Assembly: GCA_946886365.1 (NCBI GenBank) | Contig: CAMPIM010000040.1 | Span: 1 to 26,723 of the forward strand | Length of the DNA: 26,723 bases | From: an uncultured Novosphingobium sp. | GTDB lineage: Bacteria > Pseudomonadota > Alphaproteobacteria > Sphingomonadales > Sphingomonadaceae | Reading direction: 5' to 3' | Shown: positions 1 to 7,679 of the stretch, in pieces | Position numbering within the stretch: the stretch's first letter is position 1 | Layout: every line of letters begins with the position of its first letter | Translations under genes and position numbers: made by a program | Notes under the pieces: model-generated | What the model saw: only the letters and a program-made list of their open reading frames with translations | The model's database searches: none | What the model was told of the DNA's origin: nothing

Positions 1-287
1 TCGTGCGCACGGGCGGCAAGCAGTATCGCGTCGCCGCCGGAGACAAGATCGTCGTCGAGAAGCTGGCCGGTGAGGCTGGTGATAAGGTGACGCTGGATGA
101 CGTCCTGTTCGCCGGCGAAGGCAGCGACGTGAAGGACGCCAGCAAGCTGACCGTCGCCGCCGAAATCATCGCGCAGGCGAAGGGCGAAAAGGTTATCGTT
201 TTCAAGAAGCGCCGTCGTCACAATTACCGCCGCAAGAACGGCCATCGCCAGAACCACACGATCCTGAAGATCGTGTCGATCGCCTGA
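1..287 (+). CDS. rplU: 50S ribosomal protein L21, 5'-truncated by the window edge
   Basis: This is ribosomal protein bL21 of the large subunit, which binds 23S rRNA. The visible part starts [14 protein letters not shown], the family's N-terminal signature, which normally follows a short MFAV-like start, so about four residues are missing upstream. The C-terminal part carries the basic block [16 protein letters not shown] seen in L21. About 98 residues in full matches the usual length. It is followed 30 bases later by rpmA, the classical rplU-rpmA ribosomal pair, presumably co-transcribed from a promoter outside the window. Confidence 0.97.
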   Translation, partial: VRTGGKQYRVAAGDKIVVEKLAGEAGDKVTLDDVLFAGEGSDVKDASKLTVAAEIIAQAKGEKVIVFKKRRRHNYRRKNGHRQNHTILKIVSIA

Positions 288-317
288 GCCGCAGTCCAGT
301 TTCGAGGAGTTTGAGTC

Positions 318-587
318 ATGGCACATAAGAAAGCTGGCGGTTCATCGCGCAACGGTCGCGATTCGGAATCGAAGCGCCTTGGCGTTAAGAAGTTCGGCGG
401 TCAGGAAGTGATCGGCGGCAACATCATCATTCGCCAGCGCGGCACGCGCGTATATCCCGGCCGCAATGTTGGCATGGGCAAGGATCACACCCTCTTCGCA
501 CTGGGCGAAGGTCGTGTGGTATTCCATACTGGCAAGCTCGGCCGTAAATATGTGTCGGTCGATGCCATGGCTGAAGCAGCCGAATAA
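318..587 (+). CDS. rpmA: 50S ribosomal protein L27
   Basis: This is ribosomal protein bL27, whose N-terminal tail reaches the peptidyl transferase centre. The 89-residue product starts [19 protein letters not shown], the invariant family start, with no cleavable extension of the Firmicutes type. It continues with [21 protein letters not shown] and the glycine-rich [11 protein letters not shown] stretch. A GAGGAG ribosome binding site at 304-309 is well spaced from the ATG. It pairs with rplU upstream and ends before a strong terminator at 670-708, so the ribosomal unit is probably bicistronic. Confidence 0.98.
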   Translation: MAHKKAGGSSRNGRDSESKRLGVKKFGGQEVIGGNIIIRQRGTRVYPGRNVGMGKDHTLFALGEGRVVFHTGKLGRKYVSVDAMAEAAE

Positions 588-602
588 CGGACGTTCAATG
601 AC

Positions 603-656
603 GGATCGTCCCTCATCATTGGGGCGATCCTTCCGGAAGATGGTCTTGGACCATCT
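603..656 (+). other. Two tandem hairpins downstream of rpmA
   Basis: Two stem-loops follow the rpmA stop codon. The first pairs 603-612 with 621-630 (ten pairs, one G-T, eight-base loop). The second pairs AGATGGTC (638-645) with GACCATCT (649-656) around a three-base loop. A small TTCCGGAA palindrome lies at 631-638 between them. They precede the intrinsic terminator by 14 bases. They could be RNA 3'-end protection structures or part of a small 3'-UTR RNA. No protein is suggested here. The rest of the 588-860 gap holds only the terminator and the ribosome binding site of the next gene. Confidence 0.45.
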
Positions 657-669
657 CTGATAATCCGAG

Positions 670-708
670 GGAAAAAGGGGCGCCCCATCCGGGAGCGCCC
701 CTTTTTCC
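670..708 (+). terminator. Rho-independent terminator after rplU-rpmA
   Basis: A perfect 14-bp stem (670-683 with 695-708) encloses an 11-base loop. It is GC-rich at the loop side, and the descending arm runs CCCCTTTTT, giving the T tract. The ascending arm carries AAAAA, so the structure could also stop transcription on the opposite strand. It sits 83 bases after the rpmA stop, closing the ribosomal unit and separating it from the GNAT gene. Confidence 0.9.
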
Positions 709-860
709 GTTCGGCGGCACCTCCCCTCATTTTCCCTCAAACCTCTGGAACCCTGAGCCTTCTCACGCGTCATGCGGGCGGGGCACAGCCAGAGGAAAGA
801 AGTCGTCAAGCCGTAACTTTTTACGGCCATTGGCGTGTCGATCAGAGGAGAGATTTTCAA

Positions 861-1436
861 ATGTTCGCCCGTACCCCCCGCCTGCTTCTGAGACCCGGCT
901 GGATGGAAGACGCATCCGCGCTGGCCGAAGCGATTGGCGATCCGGCGGTCCTGCGCAACCTTGTCCGCGTGCCTGCGCCCTATGGCATTGATGACGCGCG
1001 CAGCTTCCTTGCCCTTCCGCAGGACACACGCCTGCCGCGTCTTCTGGCTTTTTCCCGCACTCGCGGTGCCCCACGTCTGGTCGGCGGGTGCGGCATCCAT
1101 TTGACCGAGGATGGCACGCCTGAACTCGGCTATTGGATAGCGCGTCCCTATTGGGGGCTGGGCTTTGCGACGGAGGCCGCCAGCGCGGTGTACGGCATGG
1201 CCCGAGCAGCAGGCGTCAGCGGGATTCGCGCGGTGCATTTCGCTGACAATCCGGCATCAGGCAATGTGCTTCGGAAAATCGGCTTTCGTTACACCGGCCG
1301 GGCGGAGCAACGTTACAGTCCGGCGCGTGGAAATGCGGCTGAATGCCTGATTTTTGAAGAAGGCGTGCCCGGGCGCATGATGATTGATCCTGCAATGGAC
1401 CTTTATCACGACGCCATGCCCGCGCTCGCGGCCTGA
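861..1436 (+). CDS. GNAT family N-acetyltransferase, RimJ/RimL type
   Basis: This is a predicted acetyl-CoA-dependent acetyltransferase of 191 residues. The N-terminus RTPRLLLRPGWMEDA is the typical RimJ/RimL-like opening (PF13302 type). The central GYWIARPYWGLGFATEA holds the acetyl-CoA pyrophosphate-binding loop in a degenerate R/Q-x-x-G-x-G/A form. NPASGNVLRKIGFRYTGR is the usual motif B region (N-x-x-S-x-x-V-L-x-K-x-G-F). The substrate cannot be read from sequence; relatives acetylate ribosomal protein N-termini, amino acids or drugs. A good ribosome binding site (AGAGGAGAG, 844-852) supports the start. The gene is flanked by hairpins at 670-708 and 1445-1468 and so may be a single transcription unit. 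Confidence 0.85.
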   Translation: MFARTPRLLLRPGWMEDASALAEAIGDPAVLRNLVRVPAPYGIDDARSFLALPQDTRLPRLLAFSRTRGAPRLVGGCGIHLTEDGTPELGYWIARPYWGLGFATEAASAVYGMARAAGVSGIRAVHFADNPASGNVLRKIGFRYTGRAEQRYSPARGNAAECLIFEEGVPGRMMIDPAMDLYHDAMPALAA

Positions 1437-1444
1437 ACGAAGAA

Positions 1445-1468
1445 GGACGGCGTCGGCAGACGCCGTCC
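1445..1468 (+). terminator. Hairpin after the GNAT gene, possible terminator
   Basis: A perfect inverted repeat, GGACGGCGTC (1445-1454) and GACGCCGTCC (1459-1468), encloses a four-base loop, starting eight bases after the GNAT stop. No T tract follows, so this is a GC-rich stem of uncertain termination strength. It may instead protect the 3' end or act as a weak terminator before obgE. Confidence 0.55.
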
Positions 1469-1546
1469 CGCATGGAAAAGATGAGTTTCGAGCGATAGCA
1501 GACGGCGAGGTTTAATTCCGCGTCATAAGCGGCTATGGGCCAGCCC

Positions 1547-2641
1547 ATGCATTTTCTGGATCAGGCGAAAATATACATAAAATCCGGCTGGGGTGGCCCC
1601 GGCGCGGTCAGTTTCCGGCGTGAAAAATATGTCGAATACGGCGGCCCTGATGGCGGCAATGGCGGGAAGGGCGGAGATATCATCTTCGAAGCCGTAGCTG
1701 GCCTCAATACCCTCATCGACTTCCGCTACACCCAGCATTTCAAGGCGCAGCGCGGGATGCCGGGTGCGGGAAAGAATCGTTACGGCGCAGGCGGAAACGA
1801 CCTCGTCGTCAAGGTGCCCGTGGGAACGCAGATCCTGTCCGATCCCCAGCCTATCGAGGGCACCGAGGACGAGGATGGTTATCCCGACTATGAAGATCAG
1901 GAGCTTCTCGCCGACTTCACAGAGGTAGGGCAACGCTTGGTCCTGTTGCGCGGCGGCGATGGCGGCCGGGGCAACCTGTCTTACAAGACAAGCACCAACC
2001 GTGCGCCGCGACAGCATGGAACGGGCTGGCCGGGACAGGAAATGTGGGTCTGGCTGCGGCTGAAATTGCTCGCCGACGTCGGTTTGGTCGGTATGCCGAA
2101 CGCTGGCAAGTCGACCTTCATCAATCAGGTGACCAATACCAAGGCCAAGGTGGGGGCCTATGCCTTTACTACCACCAAACCGCAGCTCGGCGTCGTCACG
2201 CACCGTGACAAGGAATTCGTCTTGGCAGACATTCCCGGCTTGATCGAGGGTGCAGCCGAAGGTGCTGGCATCGGCGACCGATTCCTTGGTCATATCGAGC
2301 GCTGCCGCGTGCTGCTGCACCTCGTTGATGCCACTGGGGACGATCCGGTCGAACAGTTCCGGATCGTGCAGGATGAATTGGAAGCCTATGGCGAGGGGCT
2401 AGCCGACAAGCCGCAGATCGTCGCCCTTAACAAGGGCGACCTGCTCGGGCCGGAATTGATGGAGGACATAGCCGCCCAGCTCCGGCGCGAGGCTGGCGTG
2501 GAGAAGATATTCATCATCTCGGGCGCGACTGGCGAAGGTGTGCAACCGCTGCTGGATGCTGTCCTGCCATTGCTTGCGGACGGCAGACCGATGGAGGAAG
2601 AGGCCAGTGACGAAGGCGACGCTTCATGGTCGCCGATCTGA
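1547..2641 (+). CDS. obgE: GTPase Obg (ObgE/CgtA)
   Basis: This is an essential ribosome-associated GTPase acting in 50S maturation, stringent response and cell-cycle control. The N-terminal Obg fold (about residues 1-157) begins MHFLDQAKIYIKSG and contains the glycine-rich repeats GGPDGGNGGKGGD. The G domain follows with the P-loop GMPNAGKST (182-190), TTTKPQLGV (G2), DIPGLIEGA (G3), NKGD (G4) and SGATGEG (G5). The acidic tail ends about 20 residues after the G domain, so the extra C-terminal OCT domain of some Gram-positives is absent. An in-frame ATG at 1535 would add MGQP, but family members start at MHFLD, so 1547 is preferred; neither has a strong ribosome binding site. It is linked to rplU-rpmA upstream, a very common bacterial order, and proB follows. 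Confidence 0.96.
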   Translation: MHFLDQAKIYIKSGWGGPGAVSFRREKYVEYGGPDGGNGGKGGDIIFEAVAGLNTLIDFRYTQHFKAQRGMPGAGKNRYGAGGNDLVVKVPVGTQILSDPQPIEGTEDEDGYPDYEDQELLADFTEVGQRLVLLRGGDGGRGNLSYKTSTNRAPRQHGTGWPGQEMWVWLRLKLLADVGLVGMPNAGKSTFINQVTNTKAKVGAYAFTTTKPQLGVVTHRDKEFVLADIPGLIEGAAEGAGIGDRFLGHIERCRVLLHLVDATGDDPVEQFRIVQDELEAYGEGLADKPQIVALNKGDLLGPELMEDIAAQLRREAGVEKIFIISGATGEGVQPLLDAVLPLLADGRPMEEEASDEGDASWSPI

Positions 2642-2695
2642 ACACACATCAATCGCGACTTATTCTTCACGTTCCAGGCGAACGGAACTGACCCC

Positions 2696-3826
2696 GTGAC
2701 TTCCTCTCTTTCAGGCTTCCCCCCCTCTCAAGTCCGGCGACTGGTCATCAAGATCGGCTCAGCCCTGCTGGTCGATGGGAATGGCGAGGTTCGCGAAGCG
2801 TGGCTCCGAACCTTGGTCGAAGATGTCGCTGCCCGCAAAGCAGCCGGGCAGCAGATCATTATCGTTTCGTCAGGCGCAATTGCGCTGGGCGCAAGACGAT
2901 TGAAGCTGCCAAAAGGTGGACGTGGCAGTCTGGAAGACGCTCAAGCCGCAGCGGCAACAGGACAGATCGCACTGTCGCAATGCTGGGCTCGTTTATTGCA
3001 GGACAAGGGGATCACCGCCGCGCAGATGCTGGTGACGTTGGACGATCTTGAGCATCGGCGGCGCTATCTGAATGCGTCTGCGACTTTGGAACGCCTGATC
3101 ACACTCAATGTGGTGCCGGTGGTAAATGAGAATGACAGCGTCGCCACAGCGGAGATCCGTTTTGGCGATAACGATCGGCTGGCGGCACGTATCGGACAGG
3201 CAGCACGGGCCGACGCGGTGGTACTGCTTTCCGACGTCGATGGGCTTTACACCGCCAATCCGCATGTCGATGCGAGCGCCATGTTGATAGACACAATCGA
3301 GCGCATTGACGCGCGGATCGCAAATATGGCGGACAGCGGATCCGCGTCTGGAATGGGATCGGGAGGCATGACCTCCAAGATCGAGGCGGCGCGGATCGCG
3401 ACAGGGGCCGGAGCGCATCTCGCCATCATTTCCGGCAAGGTCGAGGCTCCGCTGTCACATTGGATCAATGGCGGAAAAGGATCGATCTTCCTCGCGGCCC
3501 CTGCCAAGCGGGCGCGGAAGGGATGGCTTGCCGGGCGTTTGACCGTTCGCGGGCGCATCATCGTCGATGCAGGTGCGGAAAAAGCATTGGGCCGCGGCAA
3601 CAGCTTGCTGCCTGCCGGTGTGGCGAAGATAGAGGGCGCATTCGTGCGAGGTGATGTCGTTGATATCGTCGCGCCGGACGGCCGGGTGATCGCGCGTGGG
3701 CTGAGCGAGTATGACAGCGAGGAAGCGGCGAGGATCGCAGGCAAACGCAGTGAGGATATCGCGGCTTTGCTGGGCCACCTGCCCCGATCCGTGCTCGTTC
3801 ATCGCGACCAGATGGCAATGGTCTGA
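2696..3826 (+). CDS. proB: Glutamate 5-kinase
   Basis: It phosphorylates L-glutamate to gamma-glutamyl phosphate, the first and feedback-controlled step of proline synthesis, in the cytoplasm. The amino-acid kinase domain shows VIKIGSALLVDG near the start, VSSGAIALGARRL, NENDSVAT with RFGDNDRLAARIG, LLSDVDGLYTANP, and the MGSGGMTSKIEAARIAT nucleotide-binding stretch. The last 100 or so residues (AGRLTVRGRIIVDAGAEKAL onwards) are the PUA domain found in most proteobacterial ProB. The 376 residues fit the two-domain form. The start is GTG with only a weak purine stretch upstream. It lies 54 bases after obgE, and proA is not in the window. The next gene starts five bases after the stop, so the two are probably co-transcribed. 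Confidence 0.95.
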   Translation: MTSSLSGFPPSQVRRLVIKIGSALLVDGNGEVREAWLRTLVEDVAARKAAGQQIIIVSSGAIALGARRLKLPKGGRGSLEDAQAAAATGQIALSQCWARLLQDKGITAAQMLVTLDDLEHRRRYLNASATLERLITLNVVPVVNENDSVATAEIRFGDNDRLAARIGQAARADAVVLLSDVDGLYTANPHVDASAMLIDTIERIDARIANMADSGSASGMGSGGMTSKIEAARIATGAGAHLAIISGKVEAPLSHWINGGKGSIFLAAPAKRARKGWLAGRLTVRGRIIVDAGAEKALGRGNSLLPAGVAKIEGAFVRGDVVDIVAPDGRVIARGLSEYDSEEAARIAGKRSEDIAALLGHLPRSVLVHRDQMAMV

Positions 3827-3831
3827 CCCCC

Positions 3832-4746
3832 ATGAAATTACGCATTGCCATGACCGGCGCGACAGGTTTTGTCGGCGCCGAAACGCTCAATCAGGCTTTG
3901 GACGCTGGGCATCATGTGACAGCCATCACACGAAAGGCGCAGCCGCCTCGCGCCCGGCTGAAGTGGGTGCCCGGATCGCTTGAGGACCGTGCGGCGCTGA
4001 ACACACTGATACGCGACGCCGACGTGGTGGTCCATATTGCAGGCGTCGTAAACGCGGCCGATCGCGACGGGTTCGAGGCCGGGAACGCGCGTGGGACGAT
4101 GGCGGTCATCGACGCCATGCGGCAGCGCGGGGTGCGGCGGTTGATCCATGTGTCCTCGCTTGCCGCGCGGGAACCGAAACTGTCCGACTATGGCTGGTCC
4201 AAAGCGCTCGCCGAACGTCACGTCAAGGCGAGCGGACTGGATTGGACGATCGTGCGCCCGCCTGCGATCTATGGGCCAGGTGATCGGGAGATGCTGGAGT
4301 TGTTCCGGATGGCCAAGCGAGGCATTATGCTACTGCCCCCGAGTGGGCGGCTGTCCCTGATCGAGGTAAGTGACCTTGGCCGGTTGCTGCTGCGCCTTGC
4401 TGGCGAGACGGAAATGAGCCTTGCTCGCAGTTATGAGGCGGACGACGGCACGCCGGGCGGATGGGACCATCTGGACTTTGGACAGGCGATCGGACGAGCG
4501 GTCGGAAGGCCCGTGCGGACTTTTTCCACGCCCAACTGGGCACTGGGCCTCGGCGCGCGGCTGGATCGCATGCTGCGGGGCAAAGGCGCGAAACTCACGC
4601 AGGATAGGGTCAGCTATTTCTGCCATCCCGATTGGGTGGTCACAAAGCGCAAGCAGCCTCCCAAAAAATTGTGGGTGCCTGAAGTTGCTACCGAAGAGGG
4701 ATTGAAAGCAACAGCGGACGCTTACCGCGCAAAGGGCTGGCTATAG
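3832..4746 (+). CDS. NAD(P)-dependent extended SDR / epimerase-dehydratase family protein
   Basis: This is a 304-residue Rossmann-fold oxidoreductase or epimerase. The nucleotide-binding motif TGATGFVG appears at residues 8-15, close to the N-terminus. The Ser of HVSSLAA and YGWSK supply the S-Y-x3-K catalytic set, and VRPPAIYGPGD is the usual extended-SDR substrate-side loop. The C-terminal part has no membrane segment. The substrate is unknown. Relatives include NDUFA9-like complex I proteins, sterol dehydrogenase-like enzymes and the Caulobacter ceramide reductase CerR; which one this is cannot be decided from sequence alone. It starts five bases after proB and ends three bases before the convergent cvpA stop, so no room exists for a separate terminator. 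Confidence 0.85.
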   Translation: MKLRIAMTGATGFVGAETLNQALDAGHHVTAITRKAQPPRARLKWVPGSLEDRAALNTLIRDADVVVHIAGVVNAADRDGFEAGNARGTMAVIDAMRQRGVRRLIHVSSLAAREPKLSDYGWSKALAERHVKASGLDWTIVRPPAIYGPGDREMLELFRMAKRGIMLLPPSGRLSLIEVSDLGRLLLRLAGETEMSLARSYEADDGTPGGWDHLDFGQAIGRAVGRPVRTFSTPNWALGLGARLDRMLRGKGAKLTQDRVSYFCHPDWVVTKRKQPPKKLWVPEVATEEGLKATADAYRAKGWL

Positions 4747-4749
4747 CGA

Positions 4750-5268
4750 TCAATCGCTTTCGGCGTCCGGCTTTCTGGCGCGGCGTTCGGCCACGAATTC
4801 GCTGATCGCCTGGCCGCTGGCGTTGAGCAGCGGATAGGTGCGGGCGTCGGACAACCAATCAGGGCGGCGCTCTCCGCTGCCGTAGAAGGTGTCGTAGGTC
4901 AGGCTGAATGCGAGGAAGACCAGTGTTGCCCCGATCAATCCCTTGATGGCGCCGAAGCCGCCGCCGAGGACGCGGTCGATGGGGCCGAGAATCGACTGAC
5001 GGGTGCGGCGACCAATGGCGTGGGCGAGGAGCTTTCCTGCGCCGAAGGTGATGCCGAAAACAAGAAGGAATGCGAGAATTGACGCGCCTCCGGTGGTTCC
5101 GACCAGGGGGGTGAGGAGTTCGGTGGCGGAGGGGTGGAAGAGGCGGATGGCGAAGATGCCGAGGACCCAGGCGATCAGCGAAAGGGTTTCAAGAACGAAA
5201 CCACGAAGCAAGCCCAAGACTGTGCAACCGCCGATGGCGAGAAGGACGAGGATATCGACGGCGTTCAT
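4750..5268 (-). CDS. cvpA: CvpA family membrane protein
   Basis: This is a small inner-membrane protein related to colicin V production protein. It is needed in enterobacteria for colicin V export and for envelope stress tolerance; its molecular role is unknown. The 172-residue product starts MNAVDILVLLAIGG and shows about four hydrophobic helices: near 4-24, GFVLETLSLIAWVLGIFAIR, ILAFLLVFGITFGAGKLL, and GLIGATLVFLAFSLTY. The charged RRTRQSILGPIDRVLGGGFG loop before the last helix is typical of the family. The tail is hydrophilic. An in-frame ATG at 5304 would overlap radA; the start at 5268, ten bases after the radA stop, matches family N-termini. It is co-transcribed with radA and convergent with the SDR gene. 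Confidence 0.9.
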   Translation of the reverse strand: MNAVDILVLLAIGGCTVLGLLRGFVLETLSLIAWVLGIFAIRLFHPSATELLTPLVGTTGGASILAFLLVFGITFGAGKLLAHAIGRRTRQSILGPIDRVLGGGFGAIKGLIGATLVFLAFSLTYDTFYGSGERRPDWLSDARTYPLLNASGQAISEFVAERRARKPDAESD

Positions 5269-5278
5269 GAGCGCCGGG

Positions 5279-6646
5279 CTATCCGCGGCCGAGCATCTGG
5301 TCAACCAGTTGGCTTAGCGCGCGGTAGCCGCTGACCGCTATTCCCTTCACCCCGTCGGCGACCGCTGAGGGAACATAGGCCCGCTCAAAGCCGAGCTTGG
5401 CCGATTCGCGCAGGCGCAGCGGAGCATGGGCGACAGGGCGTATTTCCCCTGAAAGCGCGATTTCGCCGAACAGGACCAGATCGGCGGGCACCGGCCGTTC
5501 CGCGAGCGCCGATATGAGCGCGGCGGCAACCGCCAAGTCGGCGGCGGGATCGGACAGGCGGTAGCCGCCAGCGACGTTCAGATAGACTTCGCAGGTGGAG
5601 AAGCTGAGGCCGCAGCGCGCTTCCAGTACGGCGAGGACCATGGCGAGGCGGCCGCTGTCCCAGCCCACCACCGCGCGCCGGGGCGTGGCGCCGCTGGAAA
5701 GGCGGACGACAAGCGCCTGTATCTCCACCAGCACGGGCCGCGTGCCCTCCAAGGCAGGGAAGACGGTCGCGCCGGTCACTGTTTCGTCGCGATGGGTGAG
5801 GAACAGAGCGGAGGGATTGGAAACTTCCTCCAGCCCCTCCGCGACCATCGCGAATACGCCGATCTCGTCGGTGCCGCCGAAGCGGTTCTTGATCGCGCGC
5901 AGGATGCGATATTGATGACTGCGCTCGCCCTCGAAGCTCAGCACCGTGTCGACCATATGCTCAAGGACGCGTGGCCCGGCGATGCTGCCATCCTTGGTGA
6001 CATGGCCGACGAGGATGACAGCGGTGCCGCGCTGCTTGGCGAAGCGGATGAGTTCCTGGCTGGACGCGCGCACCTGACTGACGGTGCCCGGCGCGCCTTC
6101 GATAAGGTCGCTGTGCATCGTCTGGATGGAGTCGATGACGAGCAGCGCGGGCGGCTCCCCCTCCCCCAGCGTGGTCAGGATGTCGCGGACGGAGGTTGCG
6201 CTGGCGAGTTGCACGGGCGCGTCGCCAAGGCCGAGGCGCTGCGCCCGCAAGCGAACCTGATCCGCCGCTTCTTCACCGCTGATGTAAGCAACGGAAAGAC
6301 CGCGCGCGGCAATGCGGGCGGCCGCCTGAAGCAACAGGGTGGACTTGCCGATCCCCGGATCGCCGCCGATCAACGTGGCGGAACCCGGAACGATGCCGCC
6401 TCCCAAGGCGCGGTCGAACTCCGCGATGCCGGTGCTGGTGCGCTGAGGCAGTTCAACCTGACTGTTCAGGCCTACCAGTGTCAGGGCGCGTCCGCCGCTT
6501 TGCAGATCATGGCGCGCGGAAAAGATGGTTTCGGACGCTTCCTCAACAATGCTGTTCCATTCGCCGCAATCATCGCATTGCCCCTGCCAGCGGGAGGAGA
6601 GCGTGCCGCACTGCTGACAGACGAATTTGCGCTTTGCCTTGGCCAT
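5279..6646 (-). CDS. radA: DNA repair protein RadA
   Basis: This is a RecA-like branch-migration ATPase that processes recombination intermediates. The 455 residues compare with about 460 in E. coli. It has an N-terminal zinc finger (C10, C13, C24, C27 in FVCQQCG and QCDDCGEW), then a RecA-type ATPase core with Walker A GGDPGIGKST (94-103) and the RadA signature KNRFG (253-257). A Lon-protease-like C-terminal domain ends near ISGYRALSQLVDQM. Upstream in-frame starts exist at 6667 and 6784, but homologues begin MAKxKRxFVCQxCG, so 6646 is chosen. It has no ribosome binding site, and a possible promoter would put the transcript start at the ATG itself. A GTTC-N7-GTTC box lies 25 bases upstream (6671-6685). 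cvpA follows in the same unit. Confidence 0.96.
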   Translation of the reverse strand: MAKAKRKFVCQQCGTLSSRWQGQCDDCGEWNSIVEEASETIFSARHDLQSGGRALTLVGLNSQVELPQRTSTGIAEFDRALGGGIVPGSATLIGGDPGIGKSTLLLQAAARIAARGLSVAYISGEEAADQVRLRAQRLGLGDAPVQLASATSVRDILTTLGEGEPPALLVIDSIQTMHSDLIEGAPGTVSQVRASSQELIRFAKQRGTAVILVGHVTKDGSIAGPRVLEHMVDTVLSFEGERSHQYRILRAIKNRFGGTDEIGVFAMVAEGLEEVSNPSALFLTHRDETVTGATVFPALEGTRPVLVEIQALVVRLSSGATPRRAVVGWDSGRLAMVLAVLEARCGLSFSTCEVYLNVAGGYRLSDPAADLAVAAALISALAERPVPADLVLFGEIALSGEIRPVAHAPLRLRESAKLGFERAYVPSAVADGVKGIAVSGYRALSQLVDQMLGRG

Positions 6647-6670
6647 GGGGGAGCTATGACTTGCCATAGT

Positions 6671-6685
6671 GAACGTTTCAAGAAC
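6671..6685 (-). promoter_or_regulatory. Putative LexA (SOS) box upstream of radA
   Basis: Read on the radA strand the site is GTTCTTGAAACGTTC, an exact match to the alphaproteobacterial LexA consensus GTTC-N7-GTTC. It contains a TTGAAA (6676-6681) that could be a -35 element, with CATAGC (6653-6658) 17 bases on as a weak -10 matching three of six consensus bases. LexA bound here would cover the -35 region. The match is exact at all eight specified bases, but the promoter elements are only suggestive. Confidence 0.55.
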
Positions 6686-6793
6686 AAAGAACGGATGGAC
6701 CACCCCCCTCGCCCCGCCCGCCTTATGACGAAGAAGTTCGGAGACCGTCCAAGAGCGCTGGAAACTCATGCGGATGTGGCGCATTGTCTCGCC

Positions 6794-7489
6794 ATGAAGT
6801 CGTTACGCGTTGCCAGCTATAATATCCGCAAAGCCATTGGCACTGACCGCCGCCGCAGCCCCGAACGAGTGCTGGAGGTCCTGGGAGAGTTGGACGCGGA
6901 CGTGATCGCGTTGCAGGAAGCGGATCGCCGATTTGGCGTTCGATCGGCCGCCATTCCGCCGTGGCTGTTGGAATCGATGAGCCAGTATAAGCCGGTGCCG
7001 TTGAACGTGCATGTCGATTCGATGGGCTGGCATGGCAACGCGATATTGGTGCGGAAGGAGGCGGATATCCGCACCCATGACGTGCTGCACCTGCCCTGCC
7101 TGGAACCGCGTGGCGCGACGATGGCGGAGGTTGAACTGGGCGAGGCGAAGCTGCGCGTATTTGGCATGCATCTCGACCTGTCGGGCCTGTGGCGACGCAA
7201 GCAGGCGGCGGCGGTCATACACGCGGCGGCGCAACGCGACGCTATGCCGACCGTGCTGATGGGCGATCTCAACGAATGGAGCGCCAATCGGGGGTGTCTG
7301 GCGGACTTTGCGCGCCATTATAGTTTCGCGCCTTGCGGACGGAGCTTTCACGCGCGACGGCCCGTGGCGCATCTCGATCGGATCATGCATTGCGGACAGT
7401 TGAAGCTGGTGGACAGCGGCGTGCATGACAGTGCGGCTTCGCGCAAGGCTTCGGATCATTTGCCAATCTGGGCGGAGTTTCGGTTGTGA
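6794..7489 (+). CDS. Endonuclease/exonuclease/phosphatase family protein
   Basis: This is a DNase I-like metal-dependent hydrolase of 231 residues. The catalytic residues of the fold are present in order: N10 in SYNIRKAIG, E42 in ALQEADRR, H126 in GMHLDLSG, D158 and N160 in MGDLNEW, D195 in HLDRIMH, and the D221-H222 pair in ASDHLPIWAEF. The substrate could be DNA, a phosphoinositide-like lipid or another phosphodiester. There is no signal peptide, so it is probably cytoplasmic. The open frame continues far upstream, but that part is antisense to radA; family proteins begin at KSLRVASYNIRK. The ATG has no clear ribosome binding site. It is divergent from radA with 147 bases between the starts. 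Confidence 0.88.
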   Translation: MKSLRVASYNIRKAIGTDRRRSPERVLEVLGELDADVIALQEADRRFGVRSAAIPPWLLESMSQYKPVPLNVHVDSMGWHGNAILVRKEADIRTHDVLHLPCLEPRGATMAEVELGEAKLRVFGMHLDLSGLWRRKQAAAVIHAAAQRDAMPTVLMGDLNEWSANRGCLADFARHYSFAPCGRSFHARRPVAHLDRIMHCGQLKLVDSGVHDSAASRKASDHLPIWAEFRL

Positions 7490-7555
7490 GTTCGGTGTTT
7501 TCGTTCGGACTGGACCTGACGAAGCCTCTGCCTGTGGTATCAAGGACAAGTGAAG

Positions 7556-7623
7556 CCCCCTTCGACTGCCTGCTTGCAGCAGGCGCTCAGGACAGGCTTC
7601 GACAGGCTCAGGGCGAACGGGGG
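7556..7623. repeat. Dispersed palindromic intergenic repeat, copy 1
   Basis: The core at 7595-7620 reads CTTCGACAGGCTCAGGGCGA within a 26-base unit ending ACGG. It resembles units at 13504-13528 and 23420-23445. This copy is compound: the outer arms CCCCCTTCG (7556-7564) and CGAACGGGGG (7614-7623) can pair, and an extra hairpin GCCTGC-TTGCA-GCAGGC (7568-7584) lies inside. It fills much of the gap between the EEP-family gene and the patatin gene and could act as a 3'-end hairpin for the former. Confidence 0.75.
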
Positions 7624-7679
7624 AGAGGTTTGGGGCTGATCGGGGCAGATTATGGTCCGGCGGCTGGGAGGCGCGCCGT

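Noticed and set aside
342..1238. 298-residue minus-strand open frame across rpmA and the GNAT gene
   Set aside because: It crosses a terminator and two well-supported genes and has no ribosome binding site or motif.
1535..1546. ATG at 1535 as the obgE start
   Set aside because: It would add four residues (MGQP) absent from the family's conserved MHFLD N-terminus.
5792..6793. Long open frame in front of the EEP-family gene
   Set aside because: It runs antisense through radA and shows no family similarity; the EEP fold begins at 6794.
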